A stretch of DNA of 64,000 bases from Bradyrhizobium sp. MOS002 (GCF_003020115.1 NZ_PYFX01000006.1:186001-250000), one strand, 5' to 3'. Numbered from the stretch's first letter, positions 44,649 to 52,986 are shown. The notes: generated by a model not told the origin, from the sequence alone. Translations and numbers: made by a program.

Positions 44649-46118
44649 CTGACCACGCCAAGGACCACGCCAAGCCCGCCGCCCATCATCGTCTGGTTTC
44701 GCGATGACCTCCGCCTGTCCGACCATCCCGCCCTCCACGCTGCCGCCAAGGCCGCTGCGAAGACCGGCGCGCCGGTGATTTGCCTCTATGTGCTGGACGA
44801 CGCGGCCGGGCGAGCGCCGGGCGCCGCGGCGCGCTGGTGGCTGGCGCAGTCGCTGCGGGCGCTCGGCGCCGACATTGCCACGCGCGGCGGATCGCTGATC
44901 CTGCGCAAGGGACCGGCGGCCAGGGTGATCGCGGAGGTGGTCCGCGAGAGCGGAGCCCGCACTGTCTACTGGAATGAGATCGCACAGGCGCCGCATCAGG
45001 CGATCGAGCGGCAGCTCGAAGCAGCGCTGGCAAAGATCGGCGTGGACTCGCAAAGTTTCCCGGGCGACCTGCTCGTTCCGCCTGCGGCAATCCGCAACAA
45101 GGAAGGCCGCGGCTTGCGCGTGTTCACGCCATTCTGGCGGCGCGTGCTGGCGCTCGGCGACCCGCCAAAACCCCTGCCGGCGCCGAAGGAGCTGCGTCCG
45201 GCGCCGACGGTCGCCAGCGACGCGCTGGAGACCTGGAAGCTCGAGCCGGCCAAGCCCGATTGGGCCGGCGGGCTGCGCGAGACATGGACCCCCGGCGAAG
45301 CCTCCGCCCGCGCCCGCCTGCGCGACTTCCTCAGGCGCACCGCACAAGGCTATGTCGGCGATCGCGACCGCCCGGACCGCGAGGGCACCTCACACCTGTC
45401 ACCGCATTTGAGGTTCGGCGAACTCAGCCCGCGCCAAGTCTGGCACGCCGCGCGATTCGCCGCGGCGGAAAATCCCGCGATCGGATCCGGCGTCGACAAG
45501 TTCCTGAGCGAGCTCGGCTGGCGTGAGTTCTGCCGCCACCTGCTGCACGACCATCCCAACCTTGCCACCGAAAACCTCCAAGCGAATTTCGACGGCTTCC
45601 CATGGAAGCCCGACGCCAAGGCGCTCGCCGCCTGGCAGCGCGGGCGCACCGGCTATCCCATCGTCGACGCCGGCTTGCGCCAGCTCTGGCACACCGGCGT
45701 GATGCACAACCGGGTGCGCATGGTCGTCGCCTCGTTCCTGGTCAAGCACCTGCTGATTGACTGGCGCGACGGCGAGAGCTGGTTCTGGGACACGCTGGTC
45801 GATGCGGATGCCGGCAGCAATCCCGCCAACTGGCAGTGGGTCGCCGGCTGCGGCGCCGACGCTGCGCCCTATTTCCGCGTGTTCAATCCGGTGCTCCAGG
45901 GCGAGAAGTTCGACCCGGATGGAACCTATGTGCGACGCTGGGTGCCCGAGTTGAAGGACGTGCCGGCCAAGCTGATCCACCAGCCCTGGCAGGCGACGCC
46001 GATCGAGCTCGCGAGCGCCGGCGTCACGCTCGGCAAGACCTATCCGCAGCCGATCGTCGATCATGCCAGGGGACGTGAGCGCGCGCTCGCCGCCTACGCC
46101 AAGATCCGCAAAGGTTGA
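44649..46118 (+). CDS. phr: Deoxyribodipyrimidine photolyase (class I), CTG or other rare start
   Basis: About 489 residues if started at the CTG at 44649, which follows GAGG (44640-44643) by five bases. The conserved first strand IVWFRDDLRLSDHPAL (from 44685) is encoded upstream of the first GTG (44775), and no ATG, GTG or TTG exists between the in-frame stop at 44595 and 44775. Rossmann antenna domain (1-130), then FAD domain with EGTSHLSPHLRFGELSPR, NKFLSELGWREF-like residues, TGYPIVDAGLRQLWHTGVMHNRVRM and DADAGSNPANWQWVAGCG. It repairs cyclobutane pyrimidine dimers with light. Function is confident; the start is uncertain. Confidence 0.88.
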   Translation: MTTPRTTPSPPPIIVWFRDDLRLSDHPALHAAAKAAAKTGAPVICLYVLDDAAGRAPGAAARWWLAQSLRALGADIATRGGSLILRKGPAARVIAEVVRESGARTVYWNEIAQAPHQAIERQLEAALAKIGVDSQSFPGDLLVPPAAIRNKEGRGLRVFTPFWRRVLALGDPPKPLPAPKELRPAPTVASDALETWKLEPAKPDWAGGLRETWTPGEASARARLRDFLRRTAQGYVGDRDRPDREGTSHLSPHLRFGELSPRQVWHAARFAAAENPAIGSGVDKFLSELGWREFCRHLLHDHPNLATENLQANFDGFPWKPDAKALAAWQRGRTGYPIVDAGLRQLWHTGVMHNRVRMVVASFLVKHLLIDWRDGESWFWDTLVDADAGSNPANWQWVAGCGADAAPYFRVFNPVLQGEKFDPDGTYVRRWVPELKDVPAKLIHQPWQATPIELASAGVTLGKTYPQPIVDHARGRERALAAYAKIRKG

Positions 46119-46163
46119 GGGTTGCTTTGACACAATTATGAAACCCGCTATCGTCATCGCTCC

Positions 46164-46502
46164 ATGCAAACCGTGGGGGACGAAATGGACGACGACAAGC
46201 CAATGACCGAACAGGCGATGGACACGATCACCGCCGCCGTTGAAGCGACCAAGGACGCCGCTGTCACTGCGGTGAAGAAGGTCAAGAAAGCAGCCAAGAA
46301 GGTCGCGAAGAAAGTAGCGCCAAAGAAGGCTTCCAAGAAGAAAGCCAAGAAGGCTGCGAAGAAAACTTCGAAGAAGGCCGCCAAGAAGACTTCGAAGAAA
46401 GCTGCAAAGAAGTCGTCGAAGAAGGCGGCCAAGAAAACAGCAAAGAAAACTACCAAGAAGGCTGCCAAGTCGAAAAAGAAGGCCAAGAAGGCCAAGCGCT
46501 GA
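46164..46502 (+). CDS. Lys/Ala-rich histone H1-like protein
   Basis: 112 residues. A short acidic N-terminus (DEMDDDKPMTEQAMD) is followed by about 75 residues made almost only of Lys, Ala, Ser and Thr in KKAAKK/KKTSKKA repeats. It resembles the tail of eukaryotic histone H1 and bacterial H1-like proteins (AlgP, HctA/HctB type), which bind and compact DNA non-specifically. An ATG at 46185, four bases after GGGGGA, is an alternative start that removes seven residues. It follows the photolyase gene by 45 bases. Confidence 0.85.
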   Translation: MQTVGDEMDDDKPMTEQAMDTITAAVEATKDAAVTAVKKVKKAAKKVAKKVAPKKASKKKAKKAAKKTSKKAAKKTSKKAAKKSSKKAAKKTAKKTTKKAAKSKKKAKKAKR

Positions 46503-46515
46503 TCGCAACGCTCAA

Positions 46516-46543
46516 GTCTCCGGGGGCGGACGCGCCCGGAGAC
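46516..46543. terminator. Hairpin after the H1-like gene
   Basis: GTCTCCGGG (46516-46524) and CCCGGAGAC (46535-46543) form a perfect 9-bp stem with a 10-base loop between two convergent genes. No T run follows, so termination is inferred from position. Confidence 0.5.
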
Positions 46544-46558
46544 GCCCCCGGCGATACC

Positions 46559-47305
46559 CTACCTTCGCCGCTTGGCTGCGCGCCGGCCCGGGTGATGCTC
46601 GCCTTGCGGATCGCGAAATTCGCTGCGATGGCCGCGCCGGTCCTCGGCGTTGAAGCGCCGCCGTTTCTCGGGTGAGCCGAACTGCTTGATCAATCTCCTG
46701 CCGTTCACCTTCTTGATGACGTAGCCGCCCTCGGTCATCGAGAACGGCTCCTTGAGCGATCCCATATGGTCGAACTTGGTGCCGCGGGGATGCTTGAAGG
46801 GTTCGAACCAGGACGGATAGACGAAGTTCGACATCGGGAAGCCGTTGACGACGAAGGCGTCCTCTTCGACTGCGTCGCAGACCTCGTAGGCATATTGGGT
46901 GTGCCGGGTCTTGTCGGCCCACAAATTGGCCATGGGGTCGAGCACCATCTCGAACAGCTCATGCGAGGCTGCCAGACTGACCGGATCGTCCTCGGCCAGC
47001 GCCTTGAGGAAGATCTTCGAGATCGGCTGTCCCCGATGCGTCAATTCATGCCGCCCGAGGAAATTCTTGTGGGTCGCATCGTCGAAATAGACCAGCTGCC
47101 AGTCGGTAGGCTTCGGCTTGCGGGTGACGTCGAGATCGACGGGGTAGCCCCAGACCGGCATGAAGTGCTCGTCATAGCATTTCTGCAGCGCGGCCGTGAG
47201 CCGCGCCATCATCCGCTCGCTCATCATCTCCTCTGCATAATTGATGCAGGCAATCTGGACCGGATTCAGGGACCTGCCGAGCAGTGCACGACGCGCTTTC
47301 TTCAT
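46559..47305 (-). CDS. Hypothetical protein with HExxE motif
   Basis: 248 residues from the ATG at 47305, which has GGTGA upstream; a GTG three codons earlier is less likely. The centre has ASHELFEMVLDPMANLW, with His115, Glu116 and Glu119, resembling the SHEL-x-E-xx-TDP signature of a poorly studied zinc-protease-like group. Another His-rich stretch, HKNFLGRHELTHRG, precedes it, and a conserved aromatic part (NFVYPSWFEPF) follows. The C-terminus is highly charged (RRAAKRRR). No signal peptide. Zinc binding and peptidase activity are guesses; the family is not known to me. Confidence 0.78.
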   Translation of the reverse strand: MKKARRALLGRSLNPVQIACINYAEEMMSERMMARLTAALQKCYDEHFMPVWGYPVDLDVTRKPKPTDWQLVYFDDATHKNFLGRHELTHRGQPISKIFLKALAEDDPVSLAASHELFEMVLDPMANLWADKTRHTQYAYEVCDAVEEDAFVVNGFPMSNFVYPSWFEPFKHPRGTKFDHMGSLKEPFSMTEGGYVIKKVNGRRLIKQFGSPEKRRRFNAEDRRGHRSEFRDPQGEHHPGRRAAKRRR

Positions 47306-47403
47306 GGAAATCACCGTGTGAAAGGGAGGCTGAAATGCCCCAAGCCTAACACGGACGCACCCCGCACGTCAGGGATGTATTCCGGCACCCCGGCCCGCCG
47401 GTC

Positions 47404-48276
47404 CTAGAAGCGTCGGTTGACCACGAACACCGCGGCCGCGCACATCACCATGCCCGCGATCGCCAGCGCATCGAGCTTTTCACCGAACAGCAGATAAGCC
47501 ATCAGCGCCGTCACGGCGGGCACCAGATAGAACAGGCTTGCAACAGACGTGGCGGCGGCGTGGCGGATCAGCCAGTACAGCAGCCCGATCGACCCGATCG
47601 AGAGCGCCACGGCGAGCCAGGCCAGCGCGAGCATGAACTCGCGCGTCCAGTGCACCACGCGGTCCTCGAACAGGAAGGCGCCGATCGCGAAGAAGATCGT
47701 GACGGACACGTACTGCACGAGATTGCCGGCGCGCCAGTCGATGTGGTTGCAGTAGCGGCGCTGATAGAGCGTGCCGAGCGTGATGCTGATCAGCGCGACC
47801 ACCGAGGCGAGCCAGCCGAGCCCGGCTTCGCCGGTCATGGGACGGCCGTGCAGGATCAGCACCACGCCGCCGAGGCCAAGCAGGAGCCCCGCCCATTGCA
47901 CCGGCGTCACCTTCTCCCCGAGCCAGCGGTTGGCGATGGTCGAGGTCAGGATCGGCTGAAGGCCCGGAATGAGCGCGGAGAGCCCGGCCGGAATCGAGTG
48001 CGCGATCGCGATTGCAGTGCCGCCGAGATAGAAGCCATGGACGAGAATGCCGGCGACGGCGCTGTGCGCGATGCCGATACGGTCCGGCCATTTCGGTCGC
48101 GCAATCGCGACAATGATTGCCATCAGACCGACCACAAACGCCATGCGGATGGCGAGGTAGGTCAAGGGATCGGCATTGTTGATGACGTATTTGGTGCCGA
48201 TGAAGCCGGTGCTCCAGAGCAGGACGAACAGGATCGGCGCGGCGCGGGCGGCCAGGGCTTCTTGATTTTGGTTCAT
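47404..48276 (-). CDS. EamA-family DMT transporter
   Basis: 290 residues from the ATG at 48276, five bases after GAGGG; upstream in-frame ATGs lack spacing. Ten hydrophobic helices form two EamA repeats: LLWSTGFIGTKYVINNADPL with AIRMAFVVGLMA in the first, and VALSIGSIGLLYWLIRHAAA with FGEKLDALAIAGMVMCAAAV in the second. Such proteins export amino acids or metabolites. It ends with an NRRF tail. No context for substrate. Confidence 0.9.
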   Translation of the reverse strand: MNQNQEALAARAAPILFVLLWSTGFIGTKYVINNADPLTYLAIRMAFVVGLMAIIVAIARPKWPDRIGIAHSAVAGILVHGFYLGGTAIAIAHSIPAGLSALIPGLQPILTSTIANRWLGEKVTPVQWAGLLLGLGGVVLILHGRPMTGEAGLGWLASVVALISITLGTLYQRRYCNHIDWRAGNLVQYVSVTIFFAIGAFLFEDRVVHWTREFMLALAWLAVALSIGSIGLLYWLIRHAAATSVASLFYLVPAVTALMAYLLFGEKLDALAIAGMVMCAAAVFVVNRRF

Positions 48277-48378
48277 TGCCGCCCTCATTGCCTCACAGGC
48301 GGCCAATGCGGCAATGCGAATTTCGGCCAATTTCGTTCGGACGATGCTGCGCTGCGACGGACCGGACGGCTCAGCCGC

Positions 48379-48825
48379 TCACCATTCGTCCGGACAGGGA
48401 TCGATGATCTTCCAGAGCTCGACACCGTTCTTGATCTTTTTCATGTCGGTGGTGAGCCCGCCATTGCGGCGAATCCAGTCCTTCACCGTGTCGGGGTAAT
48501 AGGCCATCAGGTCGGACGTCCCCTCCGCGCTGGTGACCTTGATGCCGAAGGTGAAGGCCTTGTCGTAGTAGGCCTGGTGGAAGCCGAGGCTGGCGCGCGG
48601 CGTCACGCAGATCTTGTTCATTGGCACGATGCCGAGCACCAGGGTGCAGGCCGAGTTGCAGATGCCATCAATAATGACGCGCTCGCCCTTCTCGCGGACG
48701 CGCTTGTACTTGGTCTTGTACTCCTCGACATAGCCGCCGTGGTCGCGGGTAATGTGCAGTTCGGCCCGCGCCGGCGTGGCGGCGATGACCGAGAGCAACA
48801 GCAGGCTCAGAAGCGTAATGCGCAT
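48379..48825 (-). CDS. Periplasmic ClpP-like (COG3904-type) protein
   Basis: 148 residues from the ATG at 48825, which begins a signal peptide (ITLLSLLLLSVIAATPARA). The mature part contains ICNSACTLVLG, in which Ser58 sits in the N-S-A-C position of ClpP/crotonase-fold predicted periplasmic proteases, and SLGFHQAYYD with His83. A C-terminal Cys (DPCPDEW) may pair with another Cys. The fold and Ser-His pair suggest a serine protease; activity is not shown. Small size compared with ClpP (about 190-200) means only the core is present. Confidence 0.75.
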   Translation of the reverse strand: MRITLLSLLLLSVIAATPARAELHITRDHGGYVEEYKTKYKRVREKGERVIIDGICNSACTLVLGIVPMNKICVTPRASLGFHQAYYDKAFTFGIKVTSAEGTSDLMAYYPDTVKDWIRRNGGLTTDMKKIKNGVELWKIIDPCPDEW

Positions 48826-49115
48826 GGCGGGGTGACAGCGACAACCTTCAGGAATGGACCGGCCTATGGACCCCCAAAAGGCCGGCAACAGGATTCTTGA
48901 GCTAATTCTCTTTGGTCATACTTGTGTGGTGAATTCGTTAAGCATCCCGAAAAGGCCAAAAATGGGCAGGTTTGGACCACAGGTCCGGCAATTCTGTCAC
49001 ACCCACCCGGGAATCTGTGGGATTGGCCTCGATTCCCGGGCGCCAGATAGGTGTCCCCGCCGCCCGAACTGGCTATAAGCGGCTAACCTATTCGTGCGGG
49101 TTCCGGAGATTCGAG

Positions 49116-49379
49116 ATGAGCAAGTTGAAGCTTGTAGCCGCGGTTGCCGCCCTGTCGACCGCAATCCTTGCCCCTGGCCTCGCAGAGGCGCGGGGACACC
49201 ACCGGTATCACCGCCATTATACGAACCCGCTGCCCTACCCAATCAGCTATCTGCACAATTACGGGCCGGGCATCGCGCCGGGGACGTTCGCCTTTTACGA
49301 CGGCCCGTCGACCAACCATTGCTACCAGAGCGCAGCCGCCTATGTCGGCCAGGACCGCCGCCGGCACCCCTGCTACTGA
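49116..49379 (+). CDS. Small secreted His/Tyr-rich protein
   Basis: 87 residues from the ATG at 49116, with GGAG eight bases upstream. A signal peptide (LKLVAAVAALSTAILAPGLAEA) is followed by RGHHRYHRHYTNPLPYP and a Gly/Tyr-rich part with two Cys (NHCYQS and HPCY). It resembles small exported proteins common in Bradyrhizobiaceae whose function is unknown. The His cluster could bind metal. Confidence 0.75.
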   Translation: MSKLKLVAAVAALSTAILAPGLAEARGHHRYHRHYTNPLPYPISYLHNYGPGIAPGTFAFYDGPSTNHCYQSAAAYVGQDRRRHPCY

Positions 49380-49409
49380 GGGGCGCAGGCGCGTCCCCTG
49401 CGGGAGCCG

Positions 49410-49871
49410 CTATTTGGTGGCGCCCGATAGCAACAATTGCTTCTCGATCTCGTAGACGGGCAGTTTGACGAGATCCTTGCCGACCTCGCCCTGAAGTGCC
49501 TTGCGCACCACATCCGAATAGTCGGCGCGGATCATCCCGAGCGCACGCGGCGAGGCCACCATGGTCAAGGCCGAGGTCTCGCCCGAGCTGACGGCGGCAT
49601 CGAGCCGGCCGGCCAGGCTACGCAGGAAGGCGCGCTCGGCCTCGTCATGCCAATCGGTCTGCTCCACCGAGCTGCGCGCGCTGCCGGCCGCGCCATGGAG
49701 CCTGCCCGGCGCGTCGGTCCCTTGCGCAGCGGTGGAGGGATTGGGCTGTTCGTGCACCTCCTTGGTATGGAGGTTCGGAAACATCCCATCGCCGAGGTTT
49801 TCCAGAATGAGCGCCTTGCGCCCGTCGCACACGACCAGCCAGTCACCCTTGTCGATTCTCATTTTGTCCAT
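49410..49871 (-). CDS. Host-attachment family protein
   Basis: 153 residues from the ATG at 49871, seven bases after GGAG; a second ATG follows three codons later. DWLVVCDGRKALILENLGDG at the N-terminus and TMVASPRALGMIRADYSD in the second half match the family of proteins required for attachment to host cells, first described in Agrobacterium. The C-terminus KDLVKLPVYEIEKQLL also fits. It has no signal peptide, so its link to attachment is indirect. Confidence 0.87.
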   Translation of the reverse strand: MDKMRIDKGDWLVVCDGRKALILENLGDGMFPNLHTKEVHEQPNPSTAAQGTDAPGRLHGAAGSARSSVEQTDWHDEAERAFLRSLAGRLDAAVSSGETSALTMVASPRALGMIRADYSDVVRKALQGEVGKDLVKLPVYEIEKQLLLSGATK

Positions 49872-50184
49872 TGCACAGCTCCAAAGCGACCTCGCGAGCC
49901 TGCTCTTCGAATTGCTCGAAAGGCTGGCCATAACGCCAAGCTTAGGGACGAAGCCGCACCGGTGAATTGCGCGGGATCAAGGATGGTGGCGATGTCCTGC
50001 GGGGCGCAAACGCAAGCGCGGCATTGGTCAAGAGCGCGAACCTGGGATAGTTTGGCGGAGCTAAAGGTCAGGCCTGCGGCGGGCTGGCTGAAGACCTGTT
50101 CATCAGCATTACATTTCGGTCCTGCCACAATTTGATCAGAACAAACTTCGATATCCCTGTATTGCGTAAGCGGAGAAAGACATC
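49872..50184. other. Spacer between divergent genes
   Basis: About 310 bases with no supportable gene. It should carry promoters for the host-attachment gene and the small secreted protein at 50185. A GGAG ribosome site lies close to the latter (CGGAGAAAG before the ATG). Confidence 0.55.
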
Positions 50185-50457
50185 ATGAAGCTTAGAATTG
50201 GCCTCGTCGCCGCGTCCCTGTTGGGTGCGTTGGTCGCATCACCGGCGGCGTCCGCCATGCCCATCGCGCCTGCTCCTGCGACGCCGCAGGTTTCGGACGT
50301 CGAGCAGGTCCGCATGGTCTGTGACGCCTGGGGACGCTGCTTCTGGCGCCCGAACTACTATGGATACTACGCGCCGCGGCCGTACTACGGTCCCCGATAT
50401 GCACCGCGCTTTTATGGTGGGCCTCGCTATTACGGACCACGCTACCGCCGCTGGTGA
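50185..50457 (+). CDS. Small secreted Tyr/Gly/Pro/Arg-rich protein
   Basis: 90 residues. A ribosome site GGAGAAAG lies upstream of the ATG. A signal peptide (LRIGLVAASLLGALVASPAASA) precedes CDAWGRCFWRP and a tail of PYYGPRY-type repeats. Such Tyr/Arg-rich exported proteins are common and uncharacterised in Bradyrhizobium. A terminator hairpin follows immediately. Confidence 0.8.
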   Translation: MKLRIGLVAASLLGALVASPAASAMPIAPAPATPQVSDVEQVRMVCDAWGRCFWRPNYYGYYAPRPYYGPRYAPRFYGGPRYYGPRYRRW

Positions 50458-50463
50458 TTCTAG

Positions 50464-50491
50464 AGGGGCCCTCCGGGGCCCCTTCGCTTTT
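50464..50491 (+). terminator. Intrinsic terminator
   Basis: AGGGGCC-CTCCGG-GGCCCCT forms a 7-bp GC-rich stem, followed after TCGC by TTTT. It ends the transcript of the small secreted protein gene. Confidence 0.7.
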
Positions 50492-50576
50492 GCGAGATCA
50501 AGGAATGTTGGTCTGGCGTCTTTCCAAAACTGATCTAGATCAAAGACGAAATCCGCCACGCCGTCATTCTTCGACG

Positions 50577-50750
50577 ATGGTCGATTTGATCGTTTTTCGA
50601 TGTCCCCAGACGGGCATGAATGTGCAGACACATCTTGAGAAGCAGCAGAGACAGGAGGCGCAGAGCTTTGCCTCCTTCGCCTGTCCCGCCTGCACGCGGC
50701 TGCATTTCATCGACCTCGCGTCCGGCCAGCCCATGACTCGAGACCGTTGA
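50577..50750 (+). CDS. Small zinc-ribbon-like protein
   Basis: 57 residues from the ATG at 50577. FRCPQTGMNVQTHL at the start and FACPACTRLHFID later give a C-P-x-T-G and C-P-x-C arrangement, like half of a zinc ribbon. I recall similar short proteins repeatedly in Bradyrhizobium. The ribosome site is weak, and the frame is open upstream into the preceding terminator. Function unknown. Confidence 0.65.
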   Translation: MVDLIVFRCPQTGMNVQTHLEKQQRQEAQSFASFACPACTRLHFIDLASGQPMTRDR

Positions 50751-50896
50751 CGACGACATCGATCCGCCGGGCTCCATGCCATGATGTCCCCAATACTACG
50801 GCCCGGAATCCGGTTTACTGAAGCGCGATGTTTCGCCATTGATGGCGATGTACTGACGTTCATTTGATTGTCACATTGCGGCAGCCGGCCACAGTC

Positions 50897-51862
50897 ATGT
50901 TGTTCGACGCCCTCGCCCCATCCTCGGCGCTTCAATTGATCGGCTTTGCCGACGTCGATGCATTTCGGCCGATCGAATCGATGGAGGATGCGAGAAGCAT
51001 TCCGCTCGACGTCCGGAATTTCGCGGCGGCTCGCGCTGTCGTCTCCCTGCCCGGCTGCCGCGTCGTCATGATGCGCTCGTTCGCACGCATTCTCGACGCC
51101 ACCTATCGGATGCCCGGCGGGATGGTGATCCTGCCCATGACGGACGATCTTCAGGTTAATTCCAAGGGCATGGATCTCGACGCGCGTTTCTTCATCGCGC
51201 TCCGCGGCAGCGATGAATGCCATTTCGTCGAGCGCCGGACCAATCATCATGCGATGATCATCTTGTCACCCGGCCTGAGTGACCGGGGCTGGTTCGATCA
51301 GGCGGACGATTTGCGGGCTTATGGCGCGAACCGCCCCGCTTTGCTCCACATACGGCAGCTCCTGCTCGACATTCTGCGAACCGCGTCGGTGCAGCCGGTC
51401 TTGTTCGAAACGTCCGAGGTGGCCGCCCATCTCCAGGAAGGCCTGCTGCTCGCGCTCGACGATCTGTTTCGCATCGATCCGCTCTCAGACCGGAGTGCCT
51501 CCGTCCAGGGCGAGCGGTCGATCAAACTTGTGCAACGGATCGACGATTACGTCGCAGCACATCCGACCGCTCCGATCTATACCGCCGATCTCGCCGGCGA
51601 GTTTGGCGTCTCGATCCGGACGCTCGGCGGCGCCGTCAGCAAGGTCCGCGGCATGAGCCTGCACCAGTACATTCGCCTGAAAAAACTGTGGGCGACGCGG
51701 TCTCGCCTTCTCAAGGGCGGGGGCGCCAACGTCGCCACATGCGCGCGCGCCCAAGGTTTTCACCATTTGGGGGAGTTTGCCGCAGCTTACCGCGCGACCT
51801 TCCACGAAGCGCCGTCCGACACGCTGGCACGGGGCCGGCAAGCCGGTCCGATGGCAGGCTGA
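50897..51862 (+). CDS. AraC-family transcriptional regulator
   Basis: 321 residues from the ATG at 50897; a TTG 11 codons upstream is possible. The N-terminal half (about 1-190) is a beta-rich sensor domain (ALQLIGFADVDAFRPIE, MVILPMTDDLQVNSKGMDL). The C-terminal HTH_18 pair of helices (about 220-315) has YTADLAGEFGVSIRTLGGAV, GMSLHQYIRLKKLWATRSRLL and CARAQGFHHLGEFAAAYRATF, as in AraC/XylS proteins. No neighbouring enzyme gene shows the target. A terminator follows at 51965. Confidence 0.9.
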   Translation: MLFDALAPSSALQLIGFADVDAFRPIESMEDARSIPLDVRNFAAARAVVSLPGCRVVMMRSFARILDATYRMPGGMVILPMTDDLQVNSKGMDLDARFFIALRGSDECHFVERRTNHHAMIILSPGLSDRGWFDQADDLRAYGANRPALLHIRQLLLDILRTASVQPVLFETSEVAAHLQEGLLLALDDLFRIDPLSDRSASVQGERSIKLVQRIDDYVAAHPTAPIYTADLAGEFGVSIRTLGGAVSKVRGMSLHQYIRLKKLWATRSRLLKGGGANVATCARAQGFHHLGEFAAAYRATFHEAPSDTLARGRQAGPMAG

Positions 51863-51964
51863 CAAGACACGGCTCCGGCCTTGCACAGGCGGCGCACGCG
51901 CCAAGGGAACCAGTTCCTTCGAACCGCATTATCCAAGCAGTGCGCCGGCGGCCGCACTGAAGCA

Positions 51965-51994
51965 CCCCGCGCGTCCTACGCGCGGGGTTTTCTT
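51965..51994 (+). terminator. Intrinsic terminator
   Basis: CCCCGCGCG-TCCTA-CGCGCGGGG forms a perfect 9-bp stem and is followed by TTTTCTT. It ends the AraC-gene transcript. Confidence 0.85.
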
Positions 51995-52022
51995 GCCGTC
52001 AACCAAGTGGTTCGGGGAAAAA

Positions 52023-52175
52023 ATGTCTATCAGCCGCAACGTATTGTTTCTGATCATCGGTGCTCTGGTCGTCACGGCAGCCGTGCTCGGCTACAATCTC
52101 TACCAGACGAAGAAGCAGCCCGACGGCCTGCAAATCAATGTCGGTCCCAATGGGCTGAAGATCCAGGGCAAATAG
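52023..52175 (+). CDS. Small single-pass membrane protein
   Basis: 50 residues from the ATG at 52023, after a GGGGAAAA stretch. One helix (VLFLIIGALVVTAAVLGYNLY) is followed by a short polar tail QINVGPNGLKIQGK. Small proteins of this kind are frequent in Bradyrhizobium and have no known role. It lies between a terminator and the tRNA gene. Confidence 0.65.
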   Translation: MSISRNVLFLIIGALVVTAAVLGYNLYQTKKQPDGLQINVGPNGLKIQGK

Positions 52176-52224
52176 AGACCGCTCACGGCCTCGCCGCCAG
52201 ATCCGAAAAATCTGGCCCTGCAAG

Positions 52225-52301
52225 TGGCGCGCTCGGAGAGATTCGAACTCCCGACCCTCGGAATCGAAATCCGATGCTCTATCCAGCTGAGCTACGAGCG
52301 C
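52225..52301 (-). tRNA. tRNA-Arg (anticodon TCG)
   Basis: On the minus strand the cloverleaf is complete: acceptor GCGCTCG/CGAGCGC, D-arm with GCTCAGC...GAGC, anticodon stem TCGGA/TCCGA with loop TTTCGAT giving anticodon TCG, T-arm GGGAGTTCGAATCTCTC, discriminator G and an encoded CCA at 52225-52227. It decodes CGA (CGN family). No integrase or att-like duplicate was noticed beside it. Confidence 0.95.
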
Positions 52302-52452
52302 CCTGGCCCAGACATTGGGCCGTAACCGAGATGCCCCAGATCGCTGCTGGCGGGCCAGCAGGCCGGAAGACGTTCGGATGGGTTCGAATTAGCAGAGAGG
52401 CCGGCCAATAAAAAGCCCTTCCCGCCCCGATTCGAGACGGTCAGACCCGCTC

Positions 52453-52986
52453 TTACCAGGTGCTGTTGAAGAAGCCGAAATGCGGCTGCTGCGCCATCAC
52501 CATCATCGGCCGCCCCTTCTGCGGCACCGGATGCGTTCTGGCGACCTTGCGCTTGGGCTGCTGCGCCGAGATCTGAGGGGACTGGGTTTGAGGGAGCTGG
52601 GCCTGCGCCTGAAGCTGTGCGTTGGCTTCGGTCTTCTTGACCGCAGCGGGAGCGCCCTTCGCCGCCGGCGTGAATTGGGCGAACGTCTCGCGGACCCGCG
52701 CCTTGGCTGATATCTCGGCCAAAGCCGGCGACATGCCCTCCACGGGCGGCTGGGGAGCCACGACAGCGGCGACCTTCACCGCAGGGGCGGCAAGCGTCGG
52801 CTGACTGGTGTCGAGCACGACGCGCTCCGGCAGGTGGCGATCGGACCGGATCCGGATCAACGGCTGTTCGTTGCTTGCGGTTGCGACAGCCTGCGTCACA
52901 GGCGAAGTTGGCAGCACGTAGTTCGCCGCAAACAGCAGGGCGAGCAAGGCTCCACCAACAAAGGAAAAATACCGAAAGATGGGCAT
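52453..52986 (-). CDS. Membrane-anchored or secreted hypothetical protein
   Basis: 177 residues. An N-terminal helix (FSFVGGALLALLFAANYVL) anchors or exports the protein. The rest is low-complexity, rich in Ala, Pro, Gln and Val, with basic KRKVARTHPVPQKGRP near the C-terminus and a terminal FGFFNSTW. The start lies upstream of a short spacer, and no strong ribosome site was seen. No family recognised. Confidence 0.75.
   Translation of the reverse strand: MPIFRYFSFVGGALLALLFAANYVLPTSPVTQAVATASNEQPLIRIRSDRHLPERVVLDTSQPTLAAPAVKVAAVVAPQPPVEGMSPALAEISAKARVRETFAQFTPAAKGAPAAVKKTEANAQLQAQAQLPQTQSPQISAQQPKRKVARTHPVPQKGRPMMVMAQQPHFGFFNSTW

Noticed and set aside
46164..46502. Lys-rich frame as a low-complexity artefact
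   Set aside because: Kept as a gene: it uses varied AAG/AAA and GCC/GCT/GCG codons, and has a start region and stop in a clean spacer.
52225..52301. tRNA-Arg gene as an integration site
   Set aside because: No integrase, no duplicated tRNA 3' end and no change in gene style was noticed beside it.
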